From Luteirhabdus pelagi (lineage in GTDB: Bacteria > Bacteroidota > Bacteroidia > Flavobacteriales > Flavobacteriaceae), in the NCBI RefSeq assembly GCF_016827595.1, contig NZ_JAECMS010000002.1, forward strand, positions 868,001 through 932,000: a stretch of DNA of 64,000 nucleotides. The letters run 5' to 3'. Numbering within the stretch: position 1 is the stretch's first letter; every line of letters starts with the position of its first letter. A program made the translations under genes and the position numbers. Shown in pieces: positions 17,141-26,004 of this stretch. The notes beneath the pieces were generated by a model that saw only the letters and a program-made list of their open reading frames with translations, was not told where the DNA came from and searched no databases.

Positions 17141-18632
17141 ATATGCGTGAAAAGATACTTTTGAAGAAGACAAAGCCGAAACCTATAAATAGCATTAGGT
17201 GAAATGGGAACAGTCCAAAATCGCCTCCTTGATCACCTACTATGAATGCTGAATACATTCCAAATCCGAAATAAAGCATCAATAACCCTTCTATTACTAC
17301 ATTTGGTGAAAGGTTGTTGCTGAGATATTTATTCCCGCGCCAGGATTCCTTTAAGGAACTGATGTTGAATTTCGGAGTTCTAATAAATTCACTCTTCTTC
17401 CCAAAATGACCTTCCAATACTGCAATACTATTATGTAGCGAAAAGCCCATTGCAATCGAAAAGAAGGTGACGAACATGGCACAATACTTCAAGAATTGAG
17501 TGAGTCCGCCGCCGTAGATATTTTTGTATGTAAACCAATAGCAAATGAAGAAAATGACGGTACTGATAACGAAAAAGCTCATCACAAAGAAGTACCATTT
17601 CAAGTGTTCGTATTCATTTTTGATATAGAGCATCGGAATGCTTAAAATTGCTACGATAAGGATGTTTAGGAACATCGTACTGTTCAATAAATGAAGCGTT
17701 CCGTGAACTTTTGTTTTAAAGGGAATTTCACGATTCGTCCAGACCCTTTTTAGCATTTTTCGAAAATTCTCTGCACCTCCCTTATTCCACCGAAATTGCT
17801 GCGAACGTGCCGCTGAAATCACCACGGGCAATTCGGCGGGGGTTTCGACATCTTCCAGGTACTTGAATTTCCATTTCTTCAATTGCGCTCGATAGCTAAG
17901 ATCAAGGTCTTCGGTCAAAGTATCGCCTTCCCAATTCCCCGCATCCAATATGCATTCCTTTCGCCATACACCAGCGGTTCCGTTAAAATTGATAAAATGC
18001 CCTTTGCTGTTTCGTCCGACCTGCTCTAGGGTAAAATGCGCATCCAAAGCAAAGGCCTGAACCCTTGTTAAAAGGGAATATTTTCTATTTAAATGTCCCC
18101 AACGCGTTTGCACCACCCCAATTTCAGGATTTTTGAAGTGTGGAATGGTACGCTGCAACCAATTTTTCTTTGGAAGAAAATCGGCATCGAATATGGCAAT
18201 GAATTCGCCTTTGGCACTTTTGAGCCCTTCTTTCAATGCACCGGCTTTAAAATTCACCCTATCTTTTCGTGAAATATGCTGAATATCCAATCCTGTAGCC
18301 TGAAGCTTTTCAATATGAGAAGCCGTCGTCTGAAAACTCTCGTCGGTGCTATCGTCCAATACCTGAATCTCAAGTTTATCCTTTGGATAGTCAAGCTGGG
18401 AAATATTGTCCAATAGACGCTCCATAACATATAGTTCGTTATAAACGGGAAGCTGAATGGTTACATGCGGGGTTTCACTTGGGTTGGATAGGTCGAAGAC
18501 TTGGCCATTTGAGCTTATCTGACGCTTTGATCGTAGGTAATTGAAGAGAAGGTTCAGCTGTGTCAGCGCATACAGAAAGATAAGCAGTAGCGCGATGGTA
18601 TAGGTTACAATGACGAAGGTCTCAAGAATCAT
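17139..18632 (-). CDS. Processive-type GT2 glycosyltransferase (cellulose synthase-like)
   Basis: The 497-residue membrane protein starts with one transmembrane segment (about 1-27), followed by a GT2 domain: QLPVYNE, then the DDSTD and DADF aspartate motifs, then the TEDLDLSYRAQLKKW acceptor motif and QFRWNKGG, matching the QxxRW signature of processive synthases. Four to five transmembrane helices follow. This is the CesA/Csl-like layout, so it probably makes or extends a glycan or glycolipid across the inner membrane. It overlaps the upstream GT2 gene by 4 bases (ATGA). Confidence 0.85.
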   Translation of the reverse strand: MILETFVIVTYTIALLLIFLYALTQLNLLFNYLRSKRQISSNGQVFDLSNPSETPHVTIQLPVYNELYVMERLLDNISQLDYPKDKLEIQVLDDSTDESFQTTASHIEKLQATGLDIQHISRKDRVNFKAGALKEGLKSAKGEFIAIFDADFLPKKNWLQRTIPHFKNPEIGVVQTRWGHLNRKYSLLTRVQAFALDAHFTLEQVGRNSKGHFINFNGTAGVWRKECILDAGNWEGDTLTEDLDLSYRAQLKKWKFKYLEDVETPAELPVVISAARSQQFRWNKGGAENFRKMLKRVWTNREIPFKTKVHGTLHLLNSTMFLNILIVAILSIPMLYIKNEYEHLKWYFFVMSFFVISTVIFFICYWFTYKNIYGGGLTQFLKYCAMFVTFFSIAMGFSLHNSIAVLEGHFGKKSEFIRTPKFNISSLKESWRGNKYLSNNLSPNVVIEGLLMLYFGFGMYSAFIVGDQGGDFGLFPFHLMLFIGFGFVFFKSIFSRI

Positions 18633-19336
18633 TTCTTCAAACTGTATTTAAAAATCCAGCCTAAAATCTTTACGCCGGCAAAGATAGCACCTTTTATCGT
18701 TCCGGAAACTTTAGATTCGCCACCGCCGCGATTGCGATAATGGACTGGAACTTCCGAATAAGGGACATCCTTTTGTAACACCTTCAACTGCATTTCAACC
18801 GTCCATCCATAGGTTTTGTCCTCCATTTGTAACGATTGAAGGGTGTTATATCGTATTGCTCGAAAGGGGCCTAAGTCTGTAAACTTTGAATTGAAAAACA
18901 ATTTCATTAAAAACGTAGCAAGCCAATTTCCAAACCGTTGTGGGAAGGTCATTGCCCCTTTTTCACGCAAATTCGGTACTCTGGCACCCACCACAAAATC
19001 TACTTTGTTTTCAACAATTGGAGCGACAATTTTTTCCATTTCCTCAGGGTGATCGCTATAGTCCGCATCTAGAAATACGACGATATCTGGTTGAGGGTTT
19101 TGTCGCGATAGGTAGTCAATACCTTTCAAACAGGCATATCCATATCCTTGTCGAGGTTCGGAAAGCACCGTAGCGCCAGCTTCCTTTGCGACCGTATATG
19201 TGGTATCGCTACTGTTATTGTTCACCACCACTATTTCTGAAATCATCGTAGGAATATCGCTGAGTACCGTACCGATGGTTTCCGCTTCGTTATGGGCTGG
19301 TATTATGACTTTAATGATGGATGCAGAAGCTTTCAT
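18629..19336 (-). CDS. GT2 glycosyltransferase, dolichyl-phosphate mannose synthase-like
   Basis: The 235-residue soluble-type GT2 domain has IKVIIPAHNEAETIG at the N-terminus, VVNNNSSDTTY, the DADYSDHPEE metal-binding motif and the late YGWTVEMQLKVLQ and VHYRNRGGGESKVSG motifs of DPM1-like enzymes. Such enzymes transfer a sugar from a nucleotide donor to polyprenyl phosphate. It has no long C-terminal membrane domain. The 4-base overlap with the processive GT2 gene suggests a two-step glycolipid pathway; the product is not known. Confidence 0.85.
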   Translation of the reverse strand: MKASASIIKVIIPAHNEAETIGTVLSDIPTMISEIVVVNNNSSDTTYTVAKEAGATVLSEPRQGYGYACLKGIDYLSRQNPQPDIVVFLDADYSDHPEEMEKIVAPIVENKVDFVVGARVPNLREKGAMTFPQRFGNWLATFLMKLFFNSKFTDLGPFRAIRYNTLQSLQMEDKTYGWTVEMQLKVLQKDVPYSEVPVHYRNRGGGESKVSGTIKGAIFAGVKILGWIFKYSLKK

Positions 19337-19357
19337 TGCGGCTGCGAAGATACTGTT

Positions 19358-19416
19358 TTAAACCCACAGGATTTTCGAAAATCCCGCAGGGTTTAAAATA
19401 CCCTGCGGGATTAAAT
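19358..19416. repeat. CACAGG/CCTGYGRG hairpin repeat, copy 2 (three-armed)
   Basis: AAACCCACAGGATTTT pairs with AAAATCCCGCAGGGTTT, and a third arm, ACCCTGCGGGATT (19400-19412), pairs perfectly with AATCCCGCAGGGT (19380-19392). Alternative hairpins are therefore possible. It lies between two minus-strand genes and may terminate the polyferredoxin transcript. Confidence 0.7.
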
Positions 19417-19422
19417 AGAAAA

Positions 19423-21324
19423 TTATCTTTTATTCACATAGGACATCAAGTCGACATCGTTTCCAAGCAAAACGTCGTTACCTTCAATGCGGCCTTCTCG
19501 CGGTCCGTTTTCAAGCTTTAGCACCCCTCTTGGACACACCGCCGAGCAAATGCCGCAGCCTACACAGGAGCTACGTACGATGTTTTCACCTTTTTGGGCA
19601 TAGGCCTTTACATCGATTCCCATTTCACAATAGGTAGAACAATTTCCACAACTGATACACTGACCGCCGTTGGTCGTAATACGGAAGCGTGAAAAAAGCC
19701 GCTGCTGAAAACCAAGGATAGCGGCCATCGGGCAACCGAAGCGACACCAAACGCGACTCCCGAAGATAGGGTAGAAGCCAACGCCAATGACCCCACTAAA
19801 CATAGCACCGATTAAAAAGCCGTACCACTGACGAAGCTTGTAGGCTTCAAAAAAGAATAGTTTTCCTGGTGAACTGAAATAGGTAAACAACAAAATCCCA
19901 ATAACTATCACGAAATAACCGATTGCTCCATATTTGGCATCTTTCGCCAGTTGCTCTCTTCGGAAAAGCATCACCCAGCCAAAGACCAAGGTGAGGAGGA
20001 TGATAACGCCCCAAACGAATTGCTCTTTTGTAACCCATGTGTCGTCGTAGAAAACCGTTTCGGTTCCATTTTCGATTGTAATTCGATCGGTTGCAGGTGA
20101 ATCGATCAGAAACGTTGCACTTTGTCCATTCTTTGCTCGTTCAATCGCAACTTCATTTTCCAAGGCTGAAATGGTCTCGAAAGGAATGGTAATGCCTTCT
20201 CTGTTTTCGAGTGTTGGTGGTGGGGTTGAAGCATCTTCGTTCAAATAAAAAACTTGGGTCGCACCCGCTTTTTGTGCAGCGATGATTTTATCGTGCAGCG
20301 GTTTTCCTTCTAATTCTGAAAATACAACCGATTTATTTTCCAATTGGCTCCATTCTGAAATATTGGTCGATTCGTTATTCCGAAGATAATCGAACACTAC
20401 GGCCGTAGTCATAACCACTACAAATACCACCACGCTATGCACAACCCAGCGTTCCACCTTCCAGGCCGACATACGTTTGTCGGATAAGTGTCGAAATGGA
20501 TCGCCGGCTGTTTCCGCCAATCCTCCACAGCCACATACCCAGGAGCAATACCAGCGTTTTCCGTAGAAGTAGGTAAGGAGCGGCGTAATGACCAAAATGG
20601 AAAGCACTCCGAAGATAAGCATGATCAGACCAATGTCGCCAGCACTTAAAAACTCATTGATTTTATAACCTGCGAAAAGTTCGTAATTCAGCGGCCAAAC
20701 GTTTTTTAAATCGTAGTACGGAAGGTTCAATCGAACCAAAAATTCAGGGATGAGAAACGCAAATGCCAATTGAAAGAACATTACCGAAATGGTACGGATG
20801 ATTTCATATTTATTGTGACGGTATTTCCAAATGAACTTGAGTCCAAAGGCTAAAATAGCCAAGGTATAAAGCGTGCCATAGACAAACCACTGACTGGCCG
20901 GGCCACCATTAATCAAATAACTCAGCGGATCAAACAATGAAATAATGCCCCGATTATCGCCATCCTGTACCAATCCCAAATACTGTGGAAACCAATACAG
21001 CGCTACATAAAAGAGGGTTAGTAAGATACCCAACACCCAGGCCCAAAATCCGCGTGACGAAAGCGATTTGAAATATACCCCATCATTTTTGATGCCTTCA
21101 TGCTTAGGGAGATAGGCGGCCGCACTAAACCAAATAGTCCCCACGGCAATGCTTCCCAGTGAAAGCCATAACCAAAGCGTTTTGTTCGGTAATTCAACAT
21201 TGAATAGCGAGACCAATAAAATAGCTAATCCAATCAATCCGATAGCCGTCGCTACCTTTTGCTGGGTATTGATGGTCTTTGGCGGTTCGCCGGTAAGCGA
21301 CATGTTTCTTTGGACAGTGCTCAT
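19423..21324 (-). CDS. Membrane polyferredoxin (NosR/NapH/CcoG-like 4Fe-4S protein)
   Basis: The 633-residue protein has about ten transmembrane helices in two sets. Each set has a conserved Cys motif on one face: WYCSWVCGCGGLAETAGDP and VWCRFGCPMAAILG. A C-terminal ferredoxin domain carries CISCGNCSTYCEMG and CVGCGICSAVCPRG. This is the NapH/NosR electron-transfer layout. A soluble insert of about 100 residues (about 330-435) between the two membrane halves has no visible FMN motif. The adjacent FAD oxidoreductase gene suggests that it feeds electrons across the membrane. No terminal reductase gene is seen nearby, so its partner is unknown. Confidence 0.8.
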   Translation of the reverse strand: MSTVQRNMSLTGEPPKTINTQQKVATAIGLIGLAILLVSLFNVELPNKTLWLWLSLGSIAVGTIWFSAAAYLPKHEGIKNDGVYFKSLSSRGFWAWVLGILLTLFYVALYWFPQYLGLVQDGDNRGIISLFDPLSYLINGGPASQWFVYGTLYTLAILAFGLKFIWKYRHNKYEIIRTISVMFFQLAFAFLIPEFLVRLNLPYYDLKNVWPLNYELFAGYKINEFLSAGDIGLIMLIFGVLSILVITPLLTYFYGKRWYCSWVCGCGGLAETAGDPFRHLSDKRMSAWKVERWVVHSVVVFVVVMTTAVVFDYLRNNESTNISEWSQLENKSVVFSELEGKPLHDKIIAAQKAGATQVFYLNEDASTPPPTLENREGITIPFETISALENEVAIERAKNGQSATFLIDSPATDRITIENGTETVFYDDTWVTKEQFVWGVIILLTLVFGWVMLFRREQLAKDAKYGAIGYFVIVIGILLFTYFSSPGKLFFFEAYKLRQWYGFLIGAMFSGVIGVGFYPIFGSRVWCRFGCPMAAILGFQQRLFSRFRITTNGGQCISCGNCSTYCEMGIDVKAYAQKGENIVRSSCVGCGICSAVCPRGVLKLENGPREGRIEGNDVLLGNDVDLMSYVNKR

Positions 21325-21339
21325 ATATTTTATATTTCG

Positions 21340-21368
21340 ACCTCACAGATTTCAAAAACCTGTGAGGT
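21340..21368. repeat. CACAGG/CCTGTGAGG hairpin repeat, copy 3
   Basis: ACCTCACAGATTT (21340-21352) and AAACCTGTGAGGT (21356-21368) form a hairpin with loop CAA and one mismatch. It has the same sequence and orientation as the copy at 23804 and lies between two co-directional genes. Confidence 0.75.
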
Positions 21369-21371
21369 TGT

Positions 21372-22688
21372 TTATATAATTACATTTTTTTCATTTTTAT
21401 AAAACTCCTTCTGAATCTCCTTTTCAAAACGGCGGTAAAACTCAGGATCGAAGTTGGCGTGTTTCAAATGCTTTACAACATAATCGACATCGCGTTCTTC
21501 TCGCAGCCACATATCAAAAGTTTTATGCTTCATTCGTATTCCGAAGGTATTGATGCCCAAAAACTTCCTTGATTCAGTATGATAGGCGATGGTCACAAAT
21601 TGTTTTTCATCTGCGCTCTTCCAATGAAACTGATTTTCAAAGTCCTTTCTACGCCTTGCAGGCTGCACCCAACCGTAGGTTTGATATTCGATGTCGAAAA
21701 ATTTGGCAGAGTTGAACCACGGGCCAGGATTGTATTCCCACGGAGTGCCACAAATAGTCTGGGCGACAGTTTCTCCCATCATTCTACCCGTATACCACAC
21801 CGCTTCGACAGGAGGTCGATTGCCAATCGGTTCACGCTGTTGCGCACAATCGCCAATAGCATATACGTTTTGAATATTTGTTTCTAATTTGCGATTTACC
21901 AACACCCCTTTGTCGGTTTCAATCTTGCTGTTTTGTAAGAAAGAAATAGCGGGTTTCACACCGGTAGCAATGCAAACCAAGTTGCATTCCAGGGTTTCGC
22001 CAGTAGTAATTTTCACCCCACGAACCCGTCCGTTTTCATCTCCTAAAATTTCATCGAGTTCGGTATTATGACGAAGATCCACATGATGTGATTCGATGTG
22101 TTGCGAGAGCAATTCGGCTTCAAACTTTGGAAGGGCACTCGTCCAAAAAGCGTTTTCACGGACTAAAAAAGTAACATCGATATCACGGGTTCGGAGCATT
22201 TCTGCCAATTCAACCCCAATTAGGCCGCCACCTATTATTACAGCTTTCGGACATTCTTGCTTATTCGGAGCATTCTTTTCAAGCGCTTCCAAGTCTTGCT
22301 TTGTGACTAGCCCTTGCACGCCTTCAAGTTCTAACCCTTTCCATCCGAAGGTCGCTGTGGTACTGCCACTGGCAATTATTAAGGTATCGTAGGAAAGTGT
22401 ATCCCCTTCAGCAAAATGAAGCGTCTTTGCGGCGGTGTCCACGTTTTCAACATAGCCATTTTTAAGGTTGAAGTCGTTTTTCTCCCAAAAGTATTTCTCA
22501 TACGGTTCGATATCCCACCAACGCATATGGCCCATATACACATACATTAGCGCTGTTCTTGAAAAGAAATAATCTGCCTCAGCAGAAATTAGCGTAATTT
22601 TTTTCTGGGATGAATCGGCTTGCTTTCGGATATGCCGAGCAGCGGTAACACCTGAAATACCATTTCCGATAATAACGATATGCTCCAT
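21372..22688 (-). CDS. NAD(P)/FAD-dependent pyridine nucleotide-disulfide oxidoreductase-like protein
   Basis: At 438 residues it has the two dinucleotide-binding folds: FAD (IVIIGNGISGVTAARHIRK) and NAD(P) (KAVIIGGGLIGVELAEMLR), then ATGVKPAISFL and VYAIGDCAQQ with the FAD-binding Asp. The active-site Cys pair of disulfide reductases is absent, which fits a ferredoxin- or rubredoxin-reductase or nitrite-reductase-like role. It lies directly upstream of the polyferredoxin gene on the same strand, separated only by a hairpin repeat, so electron transfer to that protein is a fair inference. Confidence 0.82.
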   Translation of the reverse strand: MEHIVIIGNGISGVTAARHIRKQADSSQKKITLISAEADYFFSRTALMYVYMGHMRWWDIEPYEKYFWEKNDFNLKNGYVENVDTAAKTLHFAEGDTLSYDTLIIASGSTTATFGWKGLELEGVQGLVTKQDLEALEKNAPNKQECPKAVIIGGGLIGVELAEMLRTRDIDVTFLVRENAFWTSALPKFEAELLSQHIESHHVDLRHNTELDEILGDENGRVRGVKITTGETLECNLVCIATGVKPAISFLQNSKIETDKGVLVNRKLETNIQNVYAIGDCAQQREPIGNRPPVEAVWYTGRMMGETVAQTICGTPWEYNPGPWFNSAKFFDIEYQTYGWVQPARRRKDFENQFHWKSADEKQFVTIAYHTESRKFLGINTFGIRMKHKTFDMWLREERDVDYVVKHLKHANFDPEFYRRFEKEIQKEFYKNEKNVII

Positions 22689-22813
22689 GGTTAGTTGAAA
22701 AGTTGGAGGGTTGGTCGTAGGGAAAGATACGGAATTACAGATAGAAATTATTCACAGTAAAAAGTTAAACACAGCTTATAATATTTATTTTTTCACGTAT
22801 TTTCAGGGTTGAA

Positions 22814-23806
22814 ATGAAACGACTCCTATTCGCTTTACTATTCGTACACCTTTGTTTCGGTCAATCGGGAAAGATTAACGGCGTCAGTTTCGTCGCCCAT
22901 CGTGACACGATTTCGGAAGTACATATTCAACCCATATTGAAGGTGAATGCCAATTATGCCGCCATCATGCCGTTCGGATTTATACGAGAGGAGGTCGACA
23001 GCAGCTTGATTCACTACAACACCCACCGACAATGGTATGGCGAAACCATTGAAGGTGCAGCGCAGTATATTCGAAAATTGAAGGAACAGGGTGTTTCCAT
23101 AATGTTGAAACCCCAAATTTGGATTGGGCACGGAACCTTCACCGGGCATTATAAGATGAACTCAGAAGAAGGCTGGCAGGCTTTTGAAACCTCCTATCGT
23201 GATTTTATTCTGGATTTTGCAAAACTTGCTGAAAGGGAAAAGGTTGAAATTTTCTGTATCGGAACCGAATTGGAAGCCTTTGTGATGGCGCGACCTGAAT
23301 TTTGGTCGATGATAATTTCTGAAATTAAATCAATTTATAAAGGAAAACTGACCTATGCCGCCAATTGGGATGAATACGCTGAAGTTCCTTTTTGGAAGGA
23401 ATTGGACTATATTGGAATCGATGCGTATTTCCCGATTTCGGAAGCTATGACCCCTTCGGTTGCAGTAGCTAAAAAAGGATGGCAGCCTTGGAAACGGGAG
23501 CTACGAATGTTCTCTGAAGCGAAAGGAAAACGAATTCTTTTTACCGAATACGGCTATCGCAGTATGGATCATGCTGGAAAGCAACCCTGGCATAGTGGTC
23601 GGGAGGAGGAAAGTTTGAATATCACGGCTCAAGGAAATTTACTTACCGCTTTGTATGAAGAACTCTGGAACGAGCCGTGGATGGCAGGTGGTTTTTTATG
23701 GAAGTGGTTTGTCGATCACGATAGCGTGGGCGGACCGTTAAACAACCAATTTACGGTTCAGAACAAACCGACAGAATTGGTGGTGCAATATTATTATGCG
23801 AATTAG
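22814..23806 (+). CDS. GH113-like TIM-barrel glycoside hydrolase, secreted
   Basis: A short signal peptide (MKRLLFALLFVHLCFGQ) precedes a single domain. It has the layout of GH113-like TIM barrels: NANYAAIMPFGF, MLKPQIWIG, the likely acid/base Glu in FCIGTELEAF, DYIGIDAYFP, and the likely nucleophile Glu in LFTEYGYRS. GH113 members act on beta-mannans, but this branch in Bacteroidota is poorly characterised, so the substrate is open. The stop codon TAG lies inside a hairpin repeat that also separates it from the convergent hemerythrin gene. Confidence 0.78.
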   Translation: MKRLLFALLFVHLCFGQSGKINGVSFVAHRDTISEVHIQPILKVNANYAAIMPFGFIREEVDSSLIHYNTHRQWYGETIEGAAQYIRKLKEQGVSIMLKPQIWIGHGTFTGHYKMNSEEGWQAFETSYRDFILDFAKLAEREKVEIFCIGTELEAFVMARPEFWSMIISEIKSIYKGKLTYAANWDEYAEVPFWKELDYIGIDAYFPISEAMTPSVAVAKKGWQPWKRELRMFSEAKGKRILFTEYGYRSMDHAGKQPWHSGREEESLNITAQGNLLTALYEELWNEPWMAGGFLWKWFVDHDSVGGPLNNQFTVQNKPTELVVQYYYAN

Positions 23807-23838
23807 ACCTCACAGGTTTCAAAAACCTGTGAGGTCTA
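23804..23838. repeat. CACAGG/CCTGTGAGG hairpin repeat, copy 4
   Basis: A 16-bp perfect stem (TAGACCTCACAGGTTT with its complement) around the loop CAA. It lies between convergent genes and contains the stop codon of the GH113-like gene. It is likely to act as a bidirectional terminator. Confidence 0.8.
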
Positions 23839-23843
23839 AATAA

Positions 23844-24278
23844 TTATCTATTCTTCTTCATCTCTTCCAAATAGTCCTTGGCGATGCTTATTTTTTGTTC
23901 TTCGGTAAAGATTTTTCCAGCTAACTGGAAAAAACTGTGTTCTTCATCTTCTAGGTGGTGCTCTACCTTATCGCATAATTGCTTCGCATAAGTCAGCCAT
24001 GCGGGTGAATCCATATCGGTATCATCAATTTTTTCGATTAATTCATCCATTTCATGATGCTCGGCTATACCATGACGTGCCTGGTCCTGCATTTTATCGG
24101 TGTGGATTAACGGAGCGTAAAACGTGCGTTCTTCCGCGTCGGCGTGCACTTGTAATTCGTGCTTCAATTTTTCCCACATTTCCTTGCGGCCTTTGCTTTC
24201 ACCAGAAGTGGAAGTAACAAGTCTGCATAATTCGCGTTGCTTGTCGTGGTCTTTTCGGATGGCTTCAAATATGTTCAT
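23844..24278 (-). CDS. Hemerythrin-like HHE domain protein
   Basis: The 144-residue all-helical protein has the iron ligand pattern of the hemerythrin HHE family: IRKDHDKQRELC, HADAEERTFYAPL, AEHHEMDELIEKI and KVEHHLEDEEHSFFQ. These residues bind a di-iron centre that can hold oxygen, nitric oxide or act in oxidative defence. It is a stand-alone gene, with the hairpin repeat as terminator. It is not linked in an obvious way to the glycosyltransferase gene 100 bases upstream. Confidence 0.88.
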   Translation of the reverse strand: MNIFEAIRKDHDKQRELCRLVTSTSGESKGRKEMWEKLKHELQVHADAEERTFYAPLIHTDKMQDQARHGIAEHHEMDELIEKIDDTDMDSPAWLTYAKQLCDKVEHHLEDEEHSFFQLAGKIFTEEQKISIAKDYLEEMKKNR

Positions 24279-24379
24279 AGTCTTTTTGTTTGATTAATCA
24301 TCCCAAATTAGGGAGGAACAAAAAGACTTACTGTTTACAAAATCCTAAAATTTTGTAGTTTAAAAACATTCTATATTGC

Positions 24380-25138
24380 TTACGCTTCCTGTGGTTGCGC
24401 TGTGTGAAGTTCGGATAGCTTTTCCTTGCACTTTAGTCGGATATGTTTTGAATAATAGGCGTAGAGCTCATCGGCATCGGCACCCAACCATTTTTTCACA
24501 TAAATCGTCCAGAAATGATATTGTACATACCAAACTCCGAGGGTTCGATACAGTCGTGCAGAGGAGGTCAACTTTTTATTGATAACGGTGAAGGTGTCAC
24601 GCTCATACAATTCATTCAACAGAATGTTATCTTCGTATATGATATAACTTTCATCATACCCGCCAATCTCGTTGAAGAGTTCTTTTGTTATAAACTGACT
24701 CTGATCGCCGCCGCGACAAGCACGCCAGTTAAATTTCGTTAACCAACTTGCCAATCGCAACCACCAATGGTTACTATCGAACTGCATTCTAAAACAACCG
24801 GCTGGATTTTCTTTTTTCACTTCATCCAAAATCAACTGATCAAAATTTCTAGGAGGAAAAGAATCGGCATGTAGAAAATACAAGACATCACCGGTAGCAT
24901 TTCTTGCGCCAGCATTCATCTGTTTGGCGCGACCTTTAGCCGATTTTACAAACCTCACAGGTTTTTGAAACCTGTGAGGTTTAAAACTCTTCACCTGTTC
25001 TTCGGTGTTATCATCACTTCCGCCATCCACTACTATTATTTCGGAAATGTTTTGAGGATTTGAATGGGAAGTAAGGTGTTTTAATAATGCTGATATGGTT
25101 TCAGCTTCATTAAGAACAGGAATGATAATGCTTAGCAT
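24380..25138 (-). CDS. TIGR04283-type glycosyltransferase (arsenosugar biosynthesis family)
   Basis: The 252-residue GT2 domain has LSIIIPVLNEAETI, IVVDGGSDDNT, the GRAKQMNAGA motif with FLHADS, and the late GGDQSQFITKELFNEIGGY motif, which together are typical of TIGR04283. An extra segment of about 12 residues (PHRFQKPVRF and flanks) after the second motif is encoded by the perfect hairpin repeat at 24950-24982. The family normally runs from DNT to the K-GRAKQMN motif with far fewer residues, so the repeat appears to have been inserted in frame. The gene is the third of a minus-strand group with DUF547 and the sterol desaturase-like gene. Confidence 0.87.
   Translation of the reverse strand: MLSIIIPVLNEAETISALLKHLTSHSNPQNISEIIVVDGGSDDNTEEQVKSFKPHRFQKPVRFVKSAKGRAKQMNAGARNATGDVLYFLHADSFPPRNFDQLILDEVKKENPAGCFRMQFDSNHWWLRLASWLTKFNWRACRGGDQSQFITKELFNEIGGYDESYIIYEDNILLNELYERDTFTVINKKLTSSARLYRTLGVWYVQYHFWTIYVKKWLGADADELYAYYSKHIRLKCKEKLSELHTAQPQEA
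24950..24982. repeat. CACAGG/CCTGTGAGG hairpin repeat inside a coding region, copy 5
   Basis: AAACCTCACAGGTTT (24950-24964) and AAACCTGTGAGGTTT (24968-24982) pair perfectly around the loop TTG. The loop shows that this copy is inverted relative to those at 21340 and 23804. In the glycosyltransferase frame it encodes the ten residues PHRFQKPVRF and keeps the frame open. Confidence 0.85.
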
Positions 25139-25185
25139 AGGGTAAACTTACGGGAATCCTTCAGATTAATTGTTATGGTAGCCGA

Positions 25186-25986
25186 TTATTGTTCGTTTAA
25201 ATTCCAATCGTACTCCTTGTATTGAAGCTCAGCTTGAGGATTGATCTTCGTATTGCTATACTGATTAATAAACCCGATAACATTGGTTTCACCATCAACC
25301 TTATAATCCTTTTTATACCAATCGAAGATACGGCTCAACTTAGGAGAGTTGGCAGTAATGTCATTTTTATCACTGTTGATGAATTCTTTGGTTACCCTGT
25401 CTAATTGCTCGTTAATTTTTGAAGCCGTATAAGCTTCATTCAGCAATTTCGGACAGGAAATGGAAGCGCAATTTATAGCGAAGTGAATACGGGGTTCGTC
25501 CATTTTCCGAAGAATACCATTTTCAACACCACCGAGGGAAAGCTCACGTCCACCTACAGGAATAAAACCTTTGGTAAAGACTCCATCGATATCCTGAATG
25601 CTTTTTACAGGATAGTTCTGAAGAATCACATCCACCGTATAGGCATTGTACAAATTGATATAATAGGCCAACAATTCCTGTACGCTCCAGTCATCCGTTG
25701 GCTTTTGGCTCGACAACATTTGGAGGTATTGGTTCAATTGCTCACGATCGTTCATAAAGCCTTTGTAATCGACCATTCCTTCACTGTCTACATGCTTTTT
25801 CAAAAGTTTATCCCAAGTAGCATGATCAACATTCATCGCGCTGTTTGCAGTTGTGGAGGTCAATTCACCTTCAACTTTTTTGGTAGGCTGTCCTTGACTG
25901 CTAAAGCCAGCAGCTGAAAGAAGGTTACACGCCTGAAGATTCAAGCTAATAATTAATATGGAAAGTAGCTGTAATACGTATTTCAT
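25186..25986 (-). CDS. DUF547 family lipoprotein
   Basis: The signal ends in LNLQACNLL (Cys20). The DUF547 marks follow: LLAYYINLYNAYTVDVIL, GGRELSLGGVENGILR, RIHFAINCASISCPKL and the final tyrosine/tryptophan-rich YKEYDWNLN. DUF547 has a papain-like fold in some members, but its function is not known. The family is often found near arsenosugar-type genes, which fits the neighbours here. It lies 18 bases after the sterol desaturase-like gene and 47 bases before the TIGR04283 gene. Confidence 0.88.
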   Translation of the reverse strand: MKYVLQLLSILIISLNLQACNLLSAAGFSSQGQPTKKVEGELTSTTANSAMNVDHATWDKLLKKHVDSEGMVDYKGFMNDREQLNQYLQMLSSQKPTDDWSVQELLAYYINLYNAYTVDVILQNYPVKSIQDIDGVFTKGFIPVGGRELSLGGVENGILRKMDEPRIHFAINCASISCPKLLNEAYTASKINEQLDRVTKEFINSDKNDITANSPKLSRIFDWYKKDYKVDGETNVIGFINQYSNTKINPQAELQYKEYDWNLNEQ

Positions 25987-26004
25987 GATGTATGAATTAT
26001 AAGT

